Shown piece by piece: positions 23,726 through 35,800 of a stretch of 64,000 nt of DNA (position 1 is the stretch's first letter; each line of letters opens with the position of its first letter). The position numbers were made by a program, and so were the translations under genes. The notes beneath the pieces are model-generated. The model was not told the DNA's origin. It worked only from the letters and a program-made list of their open reading frames with translations, and made no database searches. Origin of the DNA: Kuschelorhynchus macadamiae (lineage: Eukaryota > Arthropoda > Insecta > Coleoptera > Curculionidae); contig JAUTXW010002103.1 in the NCBI GenBank assembly GCA_030620095.1, positions 248,001 to 312,000 of the forward strand. The letters are read 5' to 3'.

Positions 23726-24607
23726 TATTATTACTCCTTGTAAAGTGTAAATTGATACCCATCATTACCGATTTAGTTATTCACAAGGTTATATACTAAT
23801 AAATACTAGAAACATATTTTTTTAAAATAATTTTTTGTTTTGTTTTAATTAAGTCCCGGAATGTCGAGTTTCGCTAAAATAAAATTCCCGTTATTAGAAA
23901 GAAACAATAAAAGACGTAGCAGATATTTAAATTATGACTCCTGGAACTAGTAAACACTATTTTTTTCTATAATTAATCTTAGCAAAAAATATAAAGTTTG
24001 ATGATGATTCTATTGAAAACGAAACGTTGGACTTAAAAAAGGAATATAGATATTTTAGAACTTATCGGGCTCGGAGGTTAGGTTATGAGTGGCCAATTCG
24101 CCACCTGACCCACGCGTGGGTGTTGAATGTGTTAATCGACTGGACGGTGCTGAAATTTTTTTTAATACGTGACGTCCATTGGACGATTCGTTAGACACCA
24201 GGTATTCTTTTTTTGAAACATATAAAAATTGTTCTTTTAAACTGATGTGGCTTAGTAAATATTTCTTTGATGAAAAAAGGCATAATTTGAGTATATATAA
24301 TGATTCAATCATTTGCATTTGAATGAAAAGTAAGAGTAAAATAATTGTTATTTGGTATATTTTAGCAAACTAGCCAAATTCACCTAAATAAATTTGCTAT
24401 AGAATTCAAAAATCTTAATTTTTCAGAGACTATTGAATATTAATATGTAAATAAATTTGTATTTGGTTTAGTATTTTTATAATTATTATTTGTAGATTGG
24501 TGCTTGGTAAAATGGTAATAGGCAACTTACCCAGTACTAATATTGACTTATATAGATATATCTCTGTAGATTACACATTCTTACCTATCTTTTCTAATAT
24601 GTTTCAG
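23726..24607. other. Vinc intron with an inverted copy of the 20327 segment
   Basis: Bases about 24205-24130 on the reverse strand (GTGTCTAACGAATCGTCCAA and on) match bases 20327-20400 on the forward strand. The two lie in opposite orientation around the LINE. No other feature was recognised. Confidence 0.5.
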
Positions 24608-24640
24608 AACCAACGCCAAATCAATACTTTGTAGAAAAAG
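24608..24640 (+). CDS. Vinc: Vinculin linker micro-exon, 33 nt
   Basis: Acceptor TGTTTCAG and donor GTATTA. Reads EPTPNQYFVEK. The length is a multiple of 3 and it is phase 1 on both sides, so it can be skipped without a frame change. The weak donor and small size suggest an optional cassette. It fits the Pro-rich linker by position and phase, not by strong sequence identity. Confidence 0.7.
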
Positions 24641-25231
24641 GTATTATAGGTTTGCTTTACTACTTTTTCACTTTGTGTATGTGTGAGAAGATAGGGAAAA
24701 ATAATATTTTTCTTCAACATCTTTTATTTATTTTTCCTTATCTGACAAAAAGAAGAACATGCTAGGAATTCTACCCAAAATTATGCAATGTTTGATATTA
24801 ATTGTGTTTGTTAAATTTATATTTCGTATAATTACGGTATCCTGGCATGTTTTATATTTTTCTTGATGTCAAGAAATTATAATTTTGTATATGTTTAACT
24901 TCTTTTTTTAATACCGTGTAAATTTGAGCACTTTTGCTATTTGTAGACTAAAAAATTATAGCTTATCTTGATTTTTAACTCACGCTCTTTGGGGAAACTA
25001 AATTTGTCTCTCATTAGAAAAGTACGTTTTTTTTTTTAAACATGACAATGTTGTCAATGTTTTACAACAATAACAAGAAACAGTGCTCGATATTGACATT
25101 TATTAGAATAAGGTTTTGATATGCTTAATTAACCACGTCATATGATTTTTTAAGCTTCCCACAAATTGACAATCTTGTTTTTTCAGTGACAGATGTAAAG
25201 ATGTGACGTCATCATATATATATATTTCTAA
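24641..25231. other. Vinc intron, nothing recognised
   Basis: AT-rich, with poly-T runs and no ORF or repeat pair that I could support. Confidence 0.4.
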
Positions 25232-25391
25232 AGGCCGTTTTCCATGCTGCAATTCTTTCTTGCAAGTTGCAATAGTCTTGAACAAAAGCATGCGCAGTGG
25301 CAAAACATTTGTACCTTTTGTCAAACTGCGCATGCCTTTGTTCAAGACTATTGCAACTTGCAGGAAAGAATTGCAGCATGTAAAGCGGCCT
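25232..25391. repeat. 160-bp palindromic MITE with TAA target duplication
   Basis: The two halves are near-perfect reverse complements with a loop of about 20 bp. Ends are AGGCCG..CGGCCT, and TAA flanks both sides (25229-25231 and 25392-25394). A 3-bp TWA duplication and G/C-rich ends are typical of PIF/Harbinger-derived MITEs. The high arm identity suggests a fairly recent insertion. Confidence 0.75.
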
Positions 25392-26880
25392 TAACGAGTT
25401 TTGTTATATTTAAATATTCTTTAAACAGAGAATGCTCCCGAATTTGGGTGACATTTCAGACTAGTTTGATGTAGGGAACGTCCTAAATATTTAAAAATAG
25501 TTATTGTTTTTTTTATTATGGATACCATAAAGGCCTAAGTACTAGGCAATTAACTCTATTCTACATAGCTGGAACGGACCGTCGATCGATAAAAGTGAGA
25601 CAAATACATTTTTAAGCAACCCGCTGTCTCATGGGACTGTCTTCTTTTTCTATCTGATTGGGTTGAATAGTAATAAAGGTGGAAGATTTTATAAAGCTTT
25701 ATTTTTTAAATTAATTACGAATAAATAATACACAAAAGGTCCATTATTCTATAGAATATGTATCGTTTTAACATTTGGATAAAAACAACTCTTTATTTAT
25801 TATTTGAAATAATTAATAATAATAATTACTGCAAATAGATCTTTTATGGTGTTTTTTCGGGTGTGTAGGAAAAAAAGATACTGCATAAAGTTTTATTTTA
25901 ATAAAAATAATAACATTTCTATTTTTAACCAAACGTAGACTTACAGCTGTATAGTTATACAAACTTAAAGATGATACAGTCACGTGCTCGCGTATACGAG
26001 CGGGTGTGGTGTTCCGGGCAGTGGCGTAGCGACTTGCTAGATTAAATAATAAAAATACATTACCAAATATTTTATTAAACAAGTTTTTTACAAGATTTTT
26101 GTATACTACATCTCAAGATATATCATTTATAATGGCAATAAATTACCCACGGCAGTTTCTAGTGGTAATTGTATTATTGACAGCTGACTGAGTGGAAGTG
26201 TTTTAACGTAAATCGATGACGGATTTAAATGAATTTAACGGCAATTCAGTTTCAACAGTAAGCCTAGAAAATTGATAAATGGTTTATTTGTTATTATTAA
26301 AAGAGGCAAGCTAGAGGAGCATACCACATAATTTAAAGTTGAAATACTAGATCTAAAAAATACCTTAACTATTACAGATCTAAAATAAATTTATTAAAAA
26401 ATATATTTAAAGGTACCAGAAAATTAATCTAAACCTGATGTTTCCATGGGATTTACATCTAAGCCACTGTTGAAGTTTTTTCATCATGCTCGGGTTCCAT
26501 TAATCGCTGGTCTCAAATATCTAGCACTGGCCTGTCAGATAATGACGTCTTGGTTTCTTCATGTGTCGAACATGGTGCTTGTTTCAAGTCACAGCTAAAG
26601 TAAATGATTAATTGTGTTTTGATTTTGCAAAAAAAATAATAACAATTATGGAAAAACAATTAGCAATTTATGTGCAAAAGTTTTTTTTTTAATAGCAATA
26701 TTGTGCTTTTTTCACAACACCAAGCTTATAATATGCAAAAACCCAAATAATATTAGACACAGAACCAGAGACGACACTAGAAAACTATACAAATCATATA
26801 TTTAATGATCAAAATAAATAACTTCGCTGTTTCGAATTTATAAACAAACAGCCATATTTGAAAGATCAGTTATCGAACCG
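25392..26880. other. Vinc intron; one unpaired hAT-type end
   Basis: CAGTGGCGTAGCGACTTG at 26020 looks like the terminus of a hAT element, but no matching partner was found. No ORF could be supported. Confidence 0.35.
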
Positions 26881-27760
26881 TTAAGCCGATGACGTCACTA
26901 TTTGCATAGCCAATTCCTGCGGTTCGAAGCGGTCAGCCGAATCGGAGCACGGTGAAAACATCTTTGCTGGGTACATATGACCAGCTTTCTCCAGATGACG
27001 TTTAATAGTTAACGATAAATGATCTAGGGTAGTGTCAATGATTTGTTCCCGTTCTCTTAATGACCTCATATTTTTTGACGTGTCGACGTGTTAGAAATTT
27101 GTGATCATTATTTTCTAATAAATGATTTAATACATAAGTGGTCGGAAATCGATGTTTATTGTTTTGAAGTATTGTGTAAAGTTCTGTATTTGTCAATTTT
27201 TCTGCGAAAACAATATGTTTATCCTTTAGCCACTTAATTAATTAATTACTTGCTTAAGGCTTGACAACGTAACAGTTTTCTCGATCGTTACATTGTGGTA
27301 GGACGCGTTGTCGAGAACGAAAACATACCTCTTCGGCAAATTTGGTAGCAGCTGAGTTTCAACCCATTTCATACAATTAGAGTGGTTTATATCGTTATGA
27401 TAGTCACCATATTAGGTTAATTTTTTTAAACATTTTTTTATTGTTTATTTTATTTTTATTTTTTATTGTGGTTTATTGGAGTAAACAAGAGGATAGAACC
27501 AATCTCATTCCCTTGTACCTTGGTAGATTATAGCTTGAGAATATTATGGTACCTGACCTGACCCGTTACTGAATTCCACTACAGTGGGCAAATCCAAAAG
27601 TGAATGTGTGGCAGACAAGTGTTTGTCTAAAAACACTTTTCAGACAAACAAAAAATTTTAAGTTTTACTTTACCTGATTTAAAGGTGAGTAAGCCATTTG
27701 GTACAAAACCAATTTCTCCACCGGCTTGAACGATTAGAAGTTTTCTGTCCGGAATAATTT
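26881..27760 (-). pseudogene. IS630/Tc1-superfamily transposase, C-terminal half (decayed)
   Basis: The reverse strand reads KLLIVQAGGEIGFVPNGLL and TFKSG (27745-27675). A gap of about 260 bp with a GTAAAG donor-like start follows. It then continues DYHNDINHSNCMKWVETQLL (27415-27355), then YVFVLDNASYHNV (the second Asp motif, VxDNAxYHxV) and YTILQNNKHRFPTTYVLNHL. This is the order of the pogo/IS630-like DDE endonucleases common in arthropods. The end is frameshifted, and the LPPYHC-NPIE motif is not readable. An N-terminal half of a similar protein is at 59085-59433. Confidence 0.65.
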
Positions 27761-27945
27761 TTTTGAGAAATCGCATTCGTTTTAATCGAATGTCATATTA
27801 TAAAAACATTAAAGCAGATCTGTTTTTTTTTCACCTGAAAATTTGATAATTTATTTCTACTATATTTCCCCTTTTATAATTTTGAAAAAGTGCTTGTTCC
27901 TTTGTTGTATGTTATCTTCAATCTATAACTGTTAAGTTAGACTCA

Positions 27946-28400
27946 GTCTAAATTTAGACCTCTTTAGAGAATATTGTGTATAGTGATCAAGAAATGCTTC
28001 GCCATCAATTTTTAACTACTGAAAATGTAAATTTACCTCCAGTTGATTTTAAAAATTTCATAGTAATAATCCAACAGCGTTAGGTCAGGAAACTGGGCAG
28101 GCGACACGATAGAATCTCGCTGACGCATCCATTTTTGCCAAGGTTAAGGTGTCTTTTGACTTATTTATATTTAGACCCAGTCTAAATTTGAACCTCTTTA
28201 GAGAATACTGTGTATCGTGATCAAGAAAATGCTTCGCCATCAATTTGTAACTGCTAAAAATGTAAATTTCCCTACAATTGATTTTAAAAAATTCTTTGTA
28301 ATAATCCAACAGCGTCAGGTCAGGAGATTGGGTCTCGCCGACGAATCCATTTTTGCCAAAGTTGAGGTATCTTTTGACTCTTGTAAAATCTCGAGGCTGG
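27946..28400 (-). repeat. Tandem duplication of a mariner-like C-terminal remnant
   Basis: Two copies of about 215 bp (27946-28170 and 28176-28400) are arranged head to tail. Both contain GAGAATA-TGTGTAT-GTGATCAAG and AATAATCCAACAGCGT. On the reverse strand the first copy reads FPDLTLLDYYYEIFKINW, similar to the SPDLTPLDFFLWG third-Asp motif of DD41D mariners. Divergence between copies indicates an old duplication. Confidence 0.5.
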
Positions 28401-28767
28401 TTTGTGGAATAATATAATTTGTTTTAAACAAGGGTTTTCGGTTACATGATCAACTCATTAACATCTGTCACTGAACAAATAAATGTCAACATGTGTAGCT
28501 AAATGAAATCAGCTGATTTGTGTGAACCTCTTTCACAAATTCTATATTTAATAAAAATATAAATGTAGTCCACACTGTATGTCTGAAGTGTGACACTGAT
28601 TCCGTTTTGTTAAGAAAACTGAAAATATTTTAATACTTTCTCATTTATGTATATGTTGAGTAATAAAGGCGAATATTATTGCTTATTCTTAAAAAAATGC
28701 CTAACAGGTACTATGATCTTTCAAAAAGATATTGCTGCTCAAGATATATACTACCTATATATATATA
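28401..28767. other. Vinc intron, nothing recognised
   Basis: AT-rich sequence ending in a TA-rich run, which served as the target of the element at 28768. Confidence 0.4.
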
Positions 28768-31067
28768 CAGGGTGATTCATGAGGAAATGTCAATACTTGA
28801 GGAATATATTCAGGACCAAAAAATAAACATAAAAGTCTATATAAATAAGTGTCCGCAAGGCCTTAGTTCTCGAGATGCAGGGTGTTAAAGTTTTTATTTA
28901 ATTTTCCTATTTTTTAAATAAAATCTATGGTAATGTAAATAATGGAGTGAAAATTCATAATCGGGGGTTTTTTGTTTTTCTTCGAACAATCACAACTTTT
29001 TGGTACAGTCTTGTATTACATTTTTCAGCAAAACAAATTATTCCCTTGCCATTTCTACGTCAAAAAGGTTTACCTGTTAAAAGTGGATACGAGCAACCGT
29101 TTTCGAGATATTTGGATTTAAAACAGTTTCGGCGCATGTGATTTTTTTTATCAAATTCCCATAAAGTATGCATGTATTGTAAAAAAATAGAAGTGTGCCT
29201 TGCCTGACAGAACAACTGCTGGTTGGTGTTCTCATCGTTTTTCCTGTTACTTAGCAATAGTAATGTCAGTTAATAATAAGATCAAATTTTGTCACTGTCA
29301 ATTCCTGTTCATAACTTTTATTATCTGACAATAATCTTTTAAGAAACTTTAGATCTAAATACGTCATTATGCCTGTGATATTCTCGCATCGTGAATATGC
29401 AGATATGATATTCGTCTATGGCTTCGGCAATGGGGTCGCAATTCAAGCAGTCGCGGAGTACCAGCGTCGTTTTCCAGATAGAAGGGTGCCAGATAGAAGA
29501 GTTTTTCAACAAGTTTTCACTACTGCTGGAGAATCTGGGATGTTTCCAAGTGCGAAAATTGTATCTGAAAGGGAATCGAGACCCAACGTTGAAGTAGAAG
29601 AGGCTATACTCAATGCCGTCGAAAATGATTCAAGCATAAGCACTAGGCGGATTGCAGATACTTATCAAATTACACAATCGTCTGCTTGGAGAAATCTTCA
29701 CATTAATTGTTTATACCCATTTCATTTACAACGGGTTCAACATTTGCAGGAGGGTGATTTTGAGTTGAGAATGCAATTCTGTAACTGGATTAATGAAGAT
29801 CGAAGGTTGTATAGGTATGTTTTGTTCACCGATGAAGCACAGTTCACGCGTGATGGTATAAATAATCTTCACAATGAACACCGGTGGTCCTATGAAAATC
29901 CTCACGCTACAGTAGAACATAATTTCCAACATAAATTTAGCATTAATGTGTGATGTGGAATTTTAAATGGTCATTTAATTGGTCCTTTTATAATCGACGG
30001 TAGTCTTACAGGAGAAAAATATTTAAACTTTCTCAAAAATCACTTGCGAAATCTATTAGAAGATGTTTTCCTTAATGTAAGACAAAACATGTATTTGCAG
30101 AATGATGGAGCCCCTGCACACTACAGTTTACTTGTAAGATATTTTTTAAACCAAAACTTTCCAAACCGATGGATTGGTCGGGGAGGTTCGTTTAATTGGC
30201 CACCTAGATCGCCAGACCTTAATCCTTTGGATTATTATCCTTGGGGATGGTTCAAATCACTGGTATATTCCACTAAAGTAAATACAAGAGAAGCATTATT
30301 GGATCGGATAACAAACGCAGCACAAACACTAAGAAATTCACCCGAATGTATCCACAGAGCAACCCGAGCTATACACCATAGAGCTGACCTGTGCTTAGAA
30401 GCAAATGGTGGAATTTTTGAAAATTATAAAACGTAACCTAGATTTTATTAAAAACAACTTAATAATAACAATTTTAATAAAAATTAAATACGTTTTGTTT
30501 AGTTTATGTCTGAGGCACTGAATACACACCTCAAAAAATCGTGTTAGTCTTTCATTTCAAAGCTTTTGTGCCAAGATGCGTTTAAATTTGGACAAAATAA
30601 CAAACTTTTAAAATTTTGCGATAAAAAATTACATGCGCCGAAATTGTTTTAAATCCAAATATCTCGAAAACGGTTGCTCGTATCCACTTTTAACAGGTAT
30701 ACCTTTTTGACGTAGAAATGGCAAGGGAATAATTTGTTTTGTAAAAATGTAATACAAGACTGTACCAAAAAGTTGTGATTGTTCGAAGGACTAGAAAGAC
30801 ATGTAGGTGGCGCCCCTACAAGTAAGAGTAATACTAATATTAGATTCGAATTTGTCATACCAAAAAACCCCCGTATATCAATTTTCACTCCATTATTTAC
30901 ATTATCATAGATTTTATTTAAAAAATGGGAAAATTAAATAAAAACTTTAAAACCCTGTATCTCGAGAACTAAGGCCTTGCGGACACTTATTTATATAGAC
31001 TTTTATGTTAATTTTTTGGTCCTGAATATGTACGTGAAGTATTGACATTTCCTCATGAATCACCCTG
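28768..31067 (+). mobile_element. DD41D mariner-like element, 2.3 kb, long TIRs
   Basis: The ends are CAGGGTGATTCATGAGGAAA and its complement, set in TATATA tracts so that TA flanks both sides. The inverted repeats run to about 375 bp at the left (28768-29142) and about 435 bp at the right (30631-31067). The right arm has one extra block of about 65 bp near 30790-30855. The single gene inside is described separately. Confidence 0.85.
29369..30436 (+). pseudogene. DD41D mariner transposase, complete except for one stop codon
   Basis: The frame runs 355 codons from the ATG at 29369 (MPVIFSHREYADMIFVYGFG) to the TAA at 30434-30436. The only interruption is TGA at 29951-29953, where relatives have Trp (N-V-W-x-G-I). 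Seen in order are an N-terminal HTH region with RRIADTYQITQSSAWR, then LFTDEAQFTRDG (first Asp), LQNDGAPAHY (second Asp) and PPRSPDLNPLDYYPWG (third Asp). There are 41 residues between the second and third Asp. The reading frame is otherwise intact, so this is one of the youngest insertions here. Confidence 0.88.
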
Positions 31068-31753
31068 TATATATATATCTACATATGCACACACAATAAT
31101 TAAAAATTAACAAAATATCGAAAAATTGTTTTGGAGAAACATTTTTATTTTTTTTATAAACGTTTAAACTTAAGTTAAATATTTGTCAATATCTCCTTAA
31201 AAATTGTTTTAATAGAACTTATTTTTTAAGCTGTTTTCCATTATTTTTCTTGCCAAAATGATCAGTTTCTAAAATATTGGTGAGTCCATTAGTACATGCA
31301 GCAATGATTTGTTACTAAAAAATATTTCTCGCTTTTGAGACAATTTGTATGACCAACTTAAAAAAAATATTCCTAGACAATTAAATTTTAAAATACCTAA
31401 ACTTGTGCTAGTTTTTTTTTATTTCAAGGCTCGATAAGTTCAGTTAGGCGGATTAGATTTGTAGTTTGTTTTTTGATATTCCGTTGCCGTTCTAATTTTA
31501 CCAATTTGAAAAATTGTTTTTAAACTTCATTGGTATCTTGTATGTCAGACATATTTCAAAATCGATTTATTAGTTATTGAACATGCAGAAGCGATTGCCC
31601 AGAAGTTTTCTTGTGAAATAATAATATTTTCTTGCATATCTAGCGAACGTTCTTGTTATTGGTTGACACTATATAATATTAATTTATGAATACATTATTT
31701 TCGCTTATAAAAATTATATGTTATTATTAAATTAATTTTGTTTTGGTTTAAAC
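31068..31753. other. Vinc intron, nothing recognised
   Basis: AT-rich intron sequence without supportable ORF. It ends in GTTTAAAC, the target duplication of the hAT that follows. Confidence 0.45.
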
Positions 31754-33042
31754 CAGCCATGTCAGCAAAAACACAGATGACGCTATCTGAACATTGAGTT
31801 CAGTCGTTCAATGTTTAGTCAGTTATGAGTCAGTTGCGATAGAGTTTCGAGTTGAGTTGCGCATTTATTGTTACAACACTTAACAGTACTTATTATAATT
31901 TATTTCGGATACAGTTTTTAACATGTTTCTTTCAAAACCAAGTAAGAGGAAACTTGTAGATGAGCACCGTATCTTTCAAGAAAAGTGGGAATTAGAGTTT
32001 TTTTGCTGTGAAGTGAAAGAAAAAATTATTTGTTTGATTTGTAATAGTATAGCCGGTGTCCCAAAATTATATAATATAAAACGTCACAATGATATTCACA
32101 AAACTATGTTTGACAAGTATACAGGCATGGTCAGAAACGAAAAGTTAAATAAGTTAAAATCACGGTTGAAAGATCAGCAGCTTATGTTTACACGTCCAAA
32201 GCAAGAAAATGAATTTGTCCTTAAATGCGAGCTACGTATTCTCGGAGTTGATCGCAAAACACTGAATTTATAAAAGAGTGCCTTGTAAAGACCACGGAAA
32301 GTGTAAGTCCCGGGAGCGTGAAGGCATTTCAAAATATATCTTTGTCCCGGAATACTGTCGCTGCAAGAGTTACTAAGTTGGCTGCCAATATGAGTGATCA
32401 GATAAAAAAAAATCAGACTCTTTCGTGACGAAAGTACGGATATGTGTGGTGTAGCGCAACTCGCTGTTTTTCTTCGTGCGGTTGATACAGATATCAATGT
32501 GTATGAAGAATTACTGGAATTAGTACCATTGCATGATACAACAACTGGGAAGGATATTTTCAATGCTGTTTATGGACTTCTGCAAAAGTACAATTTAGAT
32601 TTGTCAAAACTGTTCCGTTGCAACAGACGGAGCTCCTTCAATGGCTGGAGTAAAAAATGGCTTCGTTAAAATATTACCGACAAAGATCAGAGAAACGGGC
32701 AGTGACAAACCAGATTTTCATCATATTCATTGTATAATTTACCAAGAAGTTTTATGCTCAAAAGTGATCAAGTTGGAAAGTGTTTTAAAGTCAGTGAAAA
32801 AAATTATAAACTTTATAAGGTCACGAGGCCTTAATTAGCGACACTTTTCTGCATTTTTACGTGATTTAGCAAGTGAGTATACTGGTTTACCATATTATGC
32901 AGAGGTGCGATGGCTTTCGTGTTCTATGGTACTCGACCGGTTTTGGAAACTCAAAGAAGAAATACGCGTTTTCATGGAAACAAAAGGAGAAGATGTCAGC
33001 TTATAATGCGATGTACCTGTTTTACAAGATCTTTCATTTATA

Positions 33043-34811
33043 CAGGGTTATGATAAATTAAGGAATAAATTCATTATCTTGGAAATTAAAAAGATAATAG
33101 AAAAACGCTCGAACCCGTCGATTTAGATTTATTTTTACGCATATTTAGAAATTATTTTAAACTATACAGGGACACTCACAAAAGTTGCACAACTGTCATC
33201 TTTGATTTTTTCAATACAAGGCCTTATTTTTCTGCTGATTTGAATTCTCTATGAAATTCTAGACATTTTTGGTATAACATAACCTATACTGAAAATCAAC
33301 AGTTATCGAAATATGTTTATCTAAATAAAACATAAAACACATATCAGGAAATTAAATAAGAAAACTACTTTATTAAATTTTGAAAATGTCCACCATTTAC
33401 AGCTCTACAATGCCCTAGACGATGGAAAAACTCTTGTTGCACATTAGTAACTGTATCACATTGAATATTTCTTATAACAGTTCGAATACGATCCTTAAGA
33501 ATTTCAATAGTATGTGGCTTATTTTTATACACTTCGTTTTTCACATACCGCCAAGGAAAAAAGCCTAACGGGCTTAAGTCTGGCGATCTTGCCGGCCACT
33601 CTATTGTCCCACGTCGCCCAATCCATCGTCTCGGAAAGGTTTCATTTAAGTATCTCCTGACATCAGCTGCAAAATGGGGTGGTGCCCCATCCTTTTGATA
33701 CCATAACAGTTCACTGGGAAGATCCGGATCGTTTACATTAGGATGTAGGGTAGCTAATGCTGGTATAAGATTCTCTTCCAAAAATTGAAGATACATTTGC
33801 CCCGTTAGTGAGGAATCAAAGAAATATGGACCTATAACTTTATTGCCTACAATACCTGCCCATACATTAACACTTTGACGATACTGTGTATGACTTTCCC
33901 TGTACCAGTTAGGATTTTCTTGTGCCCAGTGTCTAAAATTTTGTTTATTTACTTCTCCATTGAGACAAAATGTTGCTTCATGCGATCTGAATCATCATTT
34001 ATTAATTCTTGAACGAATTTCACTTTATAGGGATAAAAATTTTCTTTTTTCAAAAATTTGGAAACTGTTGTTTGATGTATATTATTATCATAGGCTGCGT
34101 CAGTAGTTGAGGAATGTGGATTATCTTGAAAAGTTAAGAGAACGTCTAGTTTCTTTTCATCTGAGATCCTAGGGCGACCTTTTCCAAAGCGGTCCGTAAC
34201 ACTACCAGTATCCGTCCATTTTCTTTCTATTTTGCTCACTACAGACTGAGTAATAGGTTGCCTATGAGGATATCTGTTGTTAAACAGCTGACAAACTTCT
34301 TTTTGTGTCCTAGTCTTATCACCAGTACCAAGCATTATTAGAATTTCAATTCTTTCTTTCTCTGTTAAACGCATAGTCAATATTTGAAATCAAAATGGCA
34401 GATCGTAAATAAATTATATGACTTGTCAACACAGTGACAGTGAGAAAGTCATTTTTCTTTGGGATTACGCGACAGACATAGGTAGGGTATACAAATGTCC
34501 GATAGGTTATTAAATACACAGGTTTTATTTAGATAAGAATATTTCGATAACTGTTGATTTTCAGTATAGGTATGTTATACCAAAAATGTCTAGAATTTCA
34601 TAGAGAATTCATATCAGTAGAAAAAAATAAGGCGTTGTATTGAAAAAATCAAAGATGACAGTTGTCCAACTTTTGTGAGTGACCCTGTATAGTTTAAAAT
34701 AATTTCTAAATATGCGTAAAAATAAATCTAAATCGACGGGTTCGAACGTTTTTCTATTACCTTTTTAATTTCCAAGATAATGAATTTATTCCTTCATTTA
34801 TCATAACCCTG
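33043..34811 (-). mobile_element. Mariner-like element nested in the hAT, with two-layer inverted ends
   Basis: The outer ends read CAGGGTTATGATAAATTAAG with TA flanks (33041-33042, 34812-34813) and form inverted arms of 124 bp. Directly inside, at 33167 and 34687, a second pair of ends (CAGGGACACTCACAAAAGTT) with TA on each side forms further inverted arms of about 165 bp. Either a mariner inserted at the exact centre of a palindromic MITE, or one element carries composite ends. Confidence 0.8.
33365..34380 (-). pseudogene. DD41D-type mariner transposase, catalytic site lost
   Basis: The reverse strand starts MTMRLTEKERIEILIMLGTG (34380) with an HTH region, and ends with FHRLGHCRAVNGGHFQNLIK at 33365. 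Around 33975 a deletion and frameshift remove the region before the first Asp. The remaining codon reads CAT, so HEATF stands where relatives have DEATF. The second Asp is present (YQKDGAPPHF). At the third site the sequence is RSPDLSPLGFFPW, with Gly in place of Asp. The C-terminal part from 33796 is otherwise open. Confidence 0.82.
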
Positions 34812-35800
34812 TATATCACAAAACACTTGTCGGACTTAAATACGAAATTGCAAGGACCAGGTCAAGTTAGTACAGATATGCATGATCATGTGAAAGCTTT
34901 CAAGTGTAAGGTGATGTTGTGGCAAAAACAGTTAGCAGAGGATAATCTGTCACAGTTTCTGACTTGTAAGGCATATCAGGAAAGCACAAGTGTCGCAATA
35001 TCATACGAAATATATTCAGAGAAAATGAGAAGCCTTCTGGCAGAATTTGCGTTTTCAGGATTTTAAGACCCAAGAAAACAATTTTTCTCTATTTACTGGT
35101 CTTTTCACTATATACATTGATAAAGTTCCCCCTCACTTGCAAATGGAAGTAATTGAGATTCAGTGTCAGACCCATTTAAAACAAAAATTTGATAGTATTG
35201 GTACATTCGAATTTTATAAGTACTTGCCTGTTCAATACCAAGAAATGAGAAAATTTGCCTGCAAAATCCTGTCAATGTTTGGAAGTACCTATAAGTGTGA
35301 ACATCTATTTTCTTTGATGAAAGGAAACAAATCTCCCGCAAGATCGCGATTGACGGACGCACACTTGGACGCAGTTTTAATAGTTATTTCCGCCGATAAA
35401 TTCGCGCCACAAATAGACCACATATTTTAAAAATCTGGCAAAAGAATTTAATGGTTGTCGCTTTTTGTAATGTCCTTTTTATTGGAAATTTAATAAACAG
35501 ACTTGTCCTATAAAAGTGCTTTTTCTCAAGATTTTCAGTAGTTTGTCTTCTTTAAGGTAAGGTTTTGCGGCCCACCTAGTCGACGGTGTTCATGCTTTTG
35601 GCCCACCAGTGACTTTGTGTTTGACATGGCTGGTTTAAACCTGTTCTAGCCTAATGACTAGGCAACGGTTTTTAAGAGTTATCTCCAGTAAATTTTTATT
35701 GTTTTTAACCTACTAATAAATATTATTAACATAATAGTATTTTGTGTATCGTCCATTCTAATCGATCACTTTTAGTTTCCCTCTAATATAATAATTGTAG

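Larger units (their letters stand above)
31923..35430 (+). pseudogene. hAT transposase of the GTF2IRD2/ZBED-like type, interrupted
   Basis: Starts MFLSKPSKRKLVDEHRIFQE. A BED-type zinc finger follows (CLICNSIAGVPKLYNIKRH). RDESTDMC with AQLAVFLRAVD (about 32425-32480) is the first catalytic region. Then come HCIIYQEVLCSK (32730) and INFIRSRGLN. A mariner-like element is inserted at 33042. The C-terminal half resumes at about 34815 with NTKLQGPGQVSTDMHDHVKA and ends with the hAT dimerisation motif LSMFGSTYKCEHLFSLMKGN, then RSRLTDAHLDAVL. Frameshifts near 32270, 32430 and 35065 break the frame in addition to the insertion. Confidence 0.85.
31754..35632 (+). mobile_element. hAT element with perfect 8-bp palindromic target duplication
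   Basis: Ends CAGCCATGTC and GACATGGCTG are flanked on both sides by GTTTAAAC (31746-31753 and 35633-35640). The CAG start, short TIR and 8-bp duplication are the hAT hallmark. The element is 3879 bp, of which 1769 bp (33043-34811) is a nested mariner-like insertion. Confidence 0.9.
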
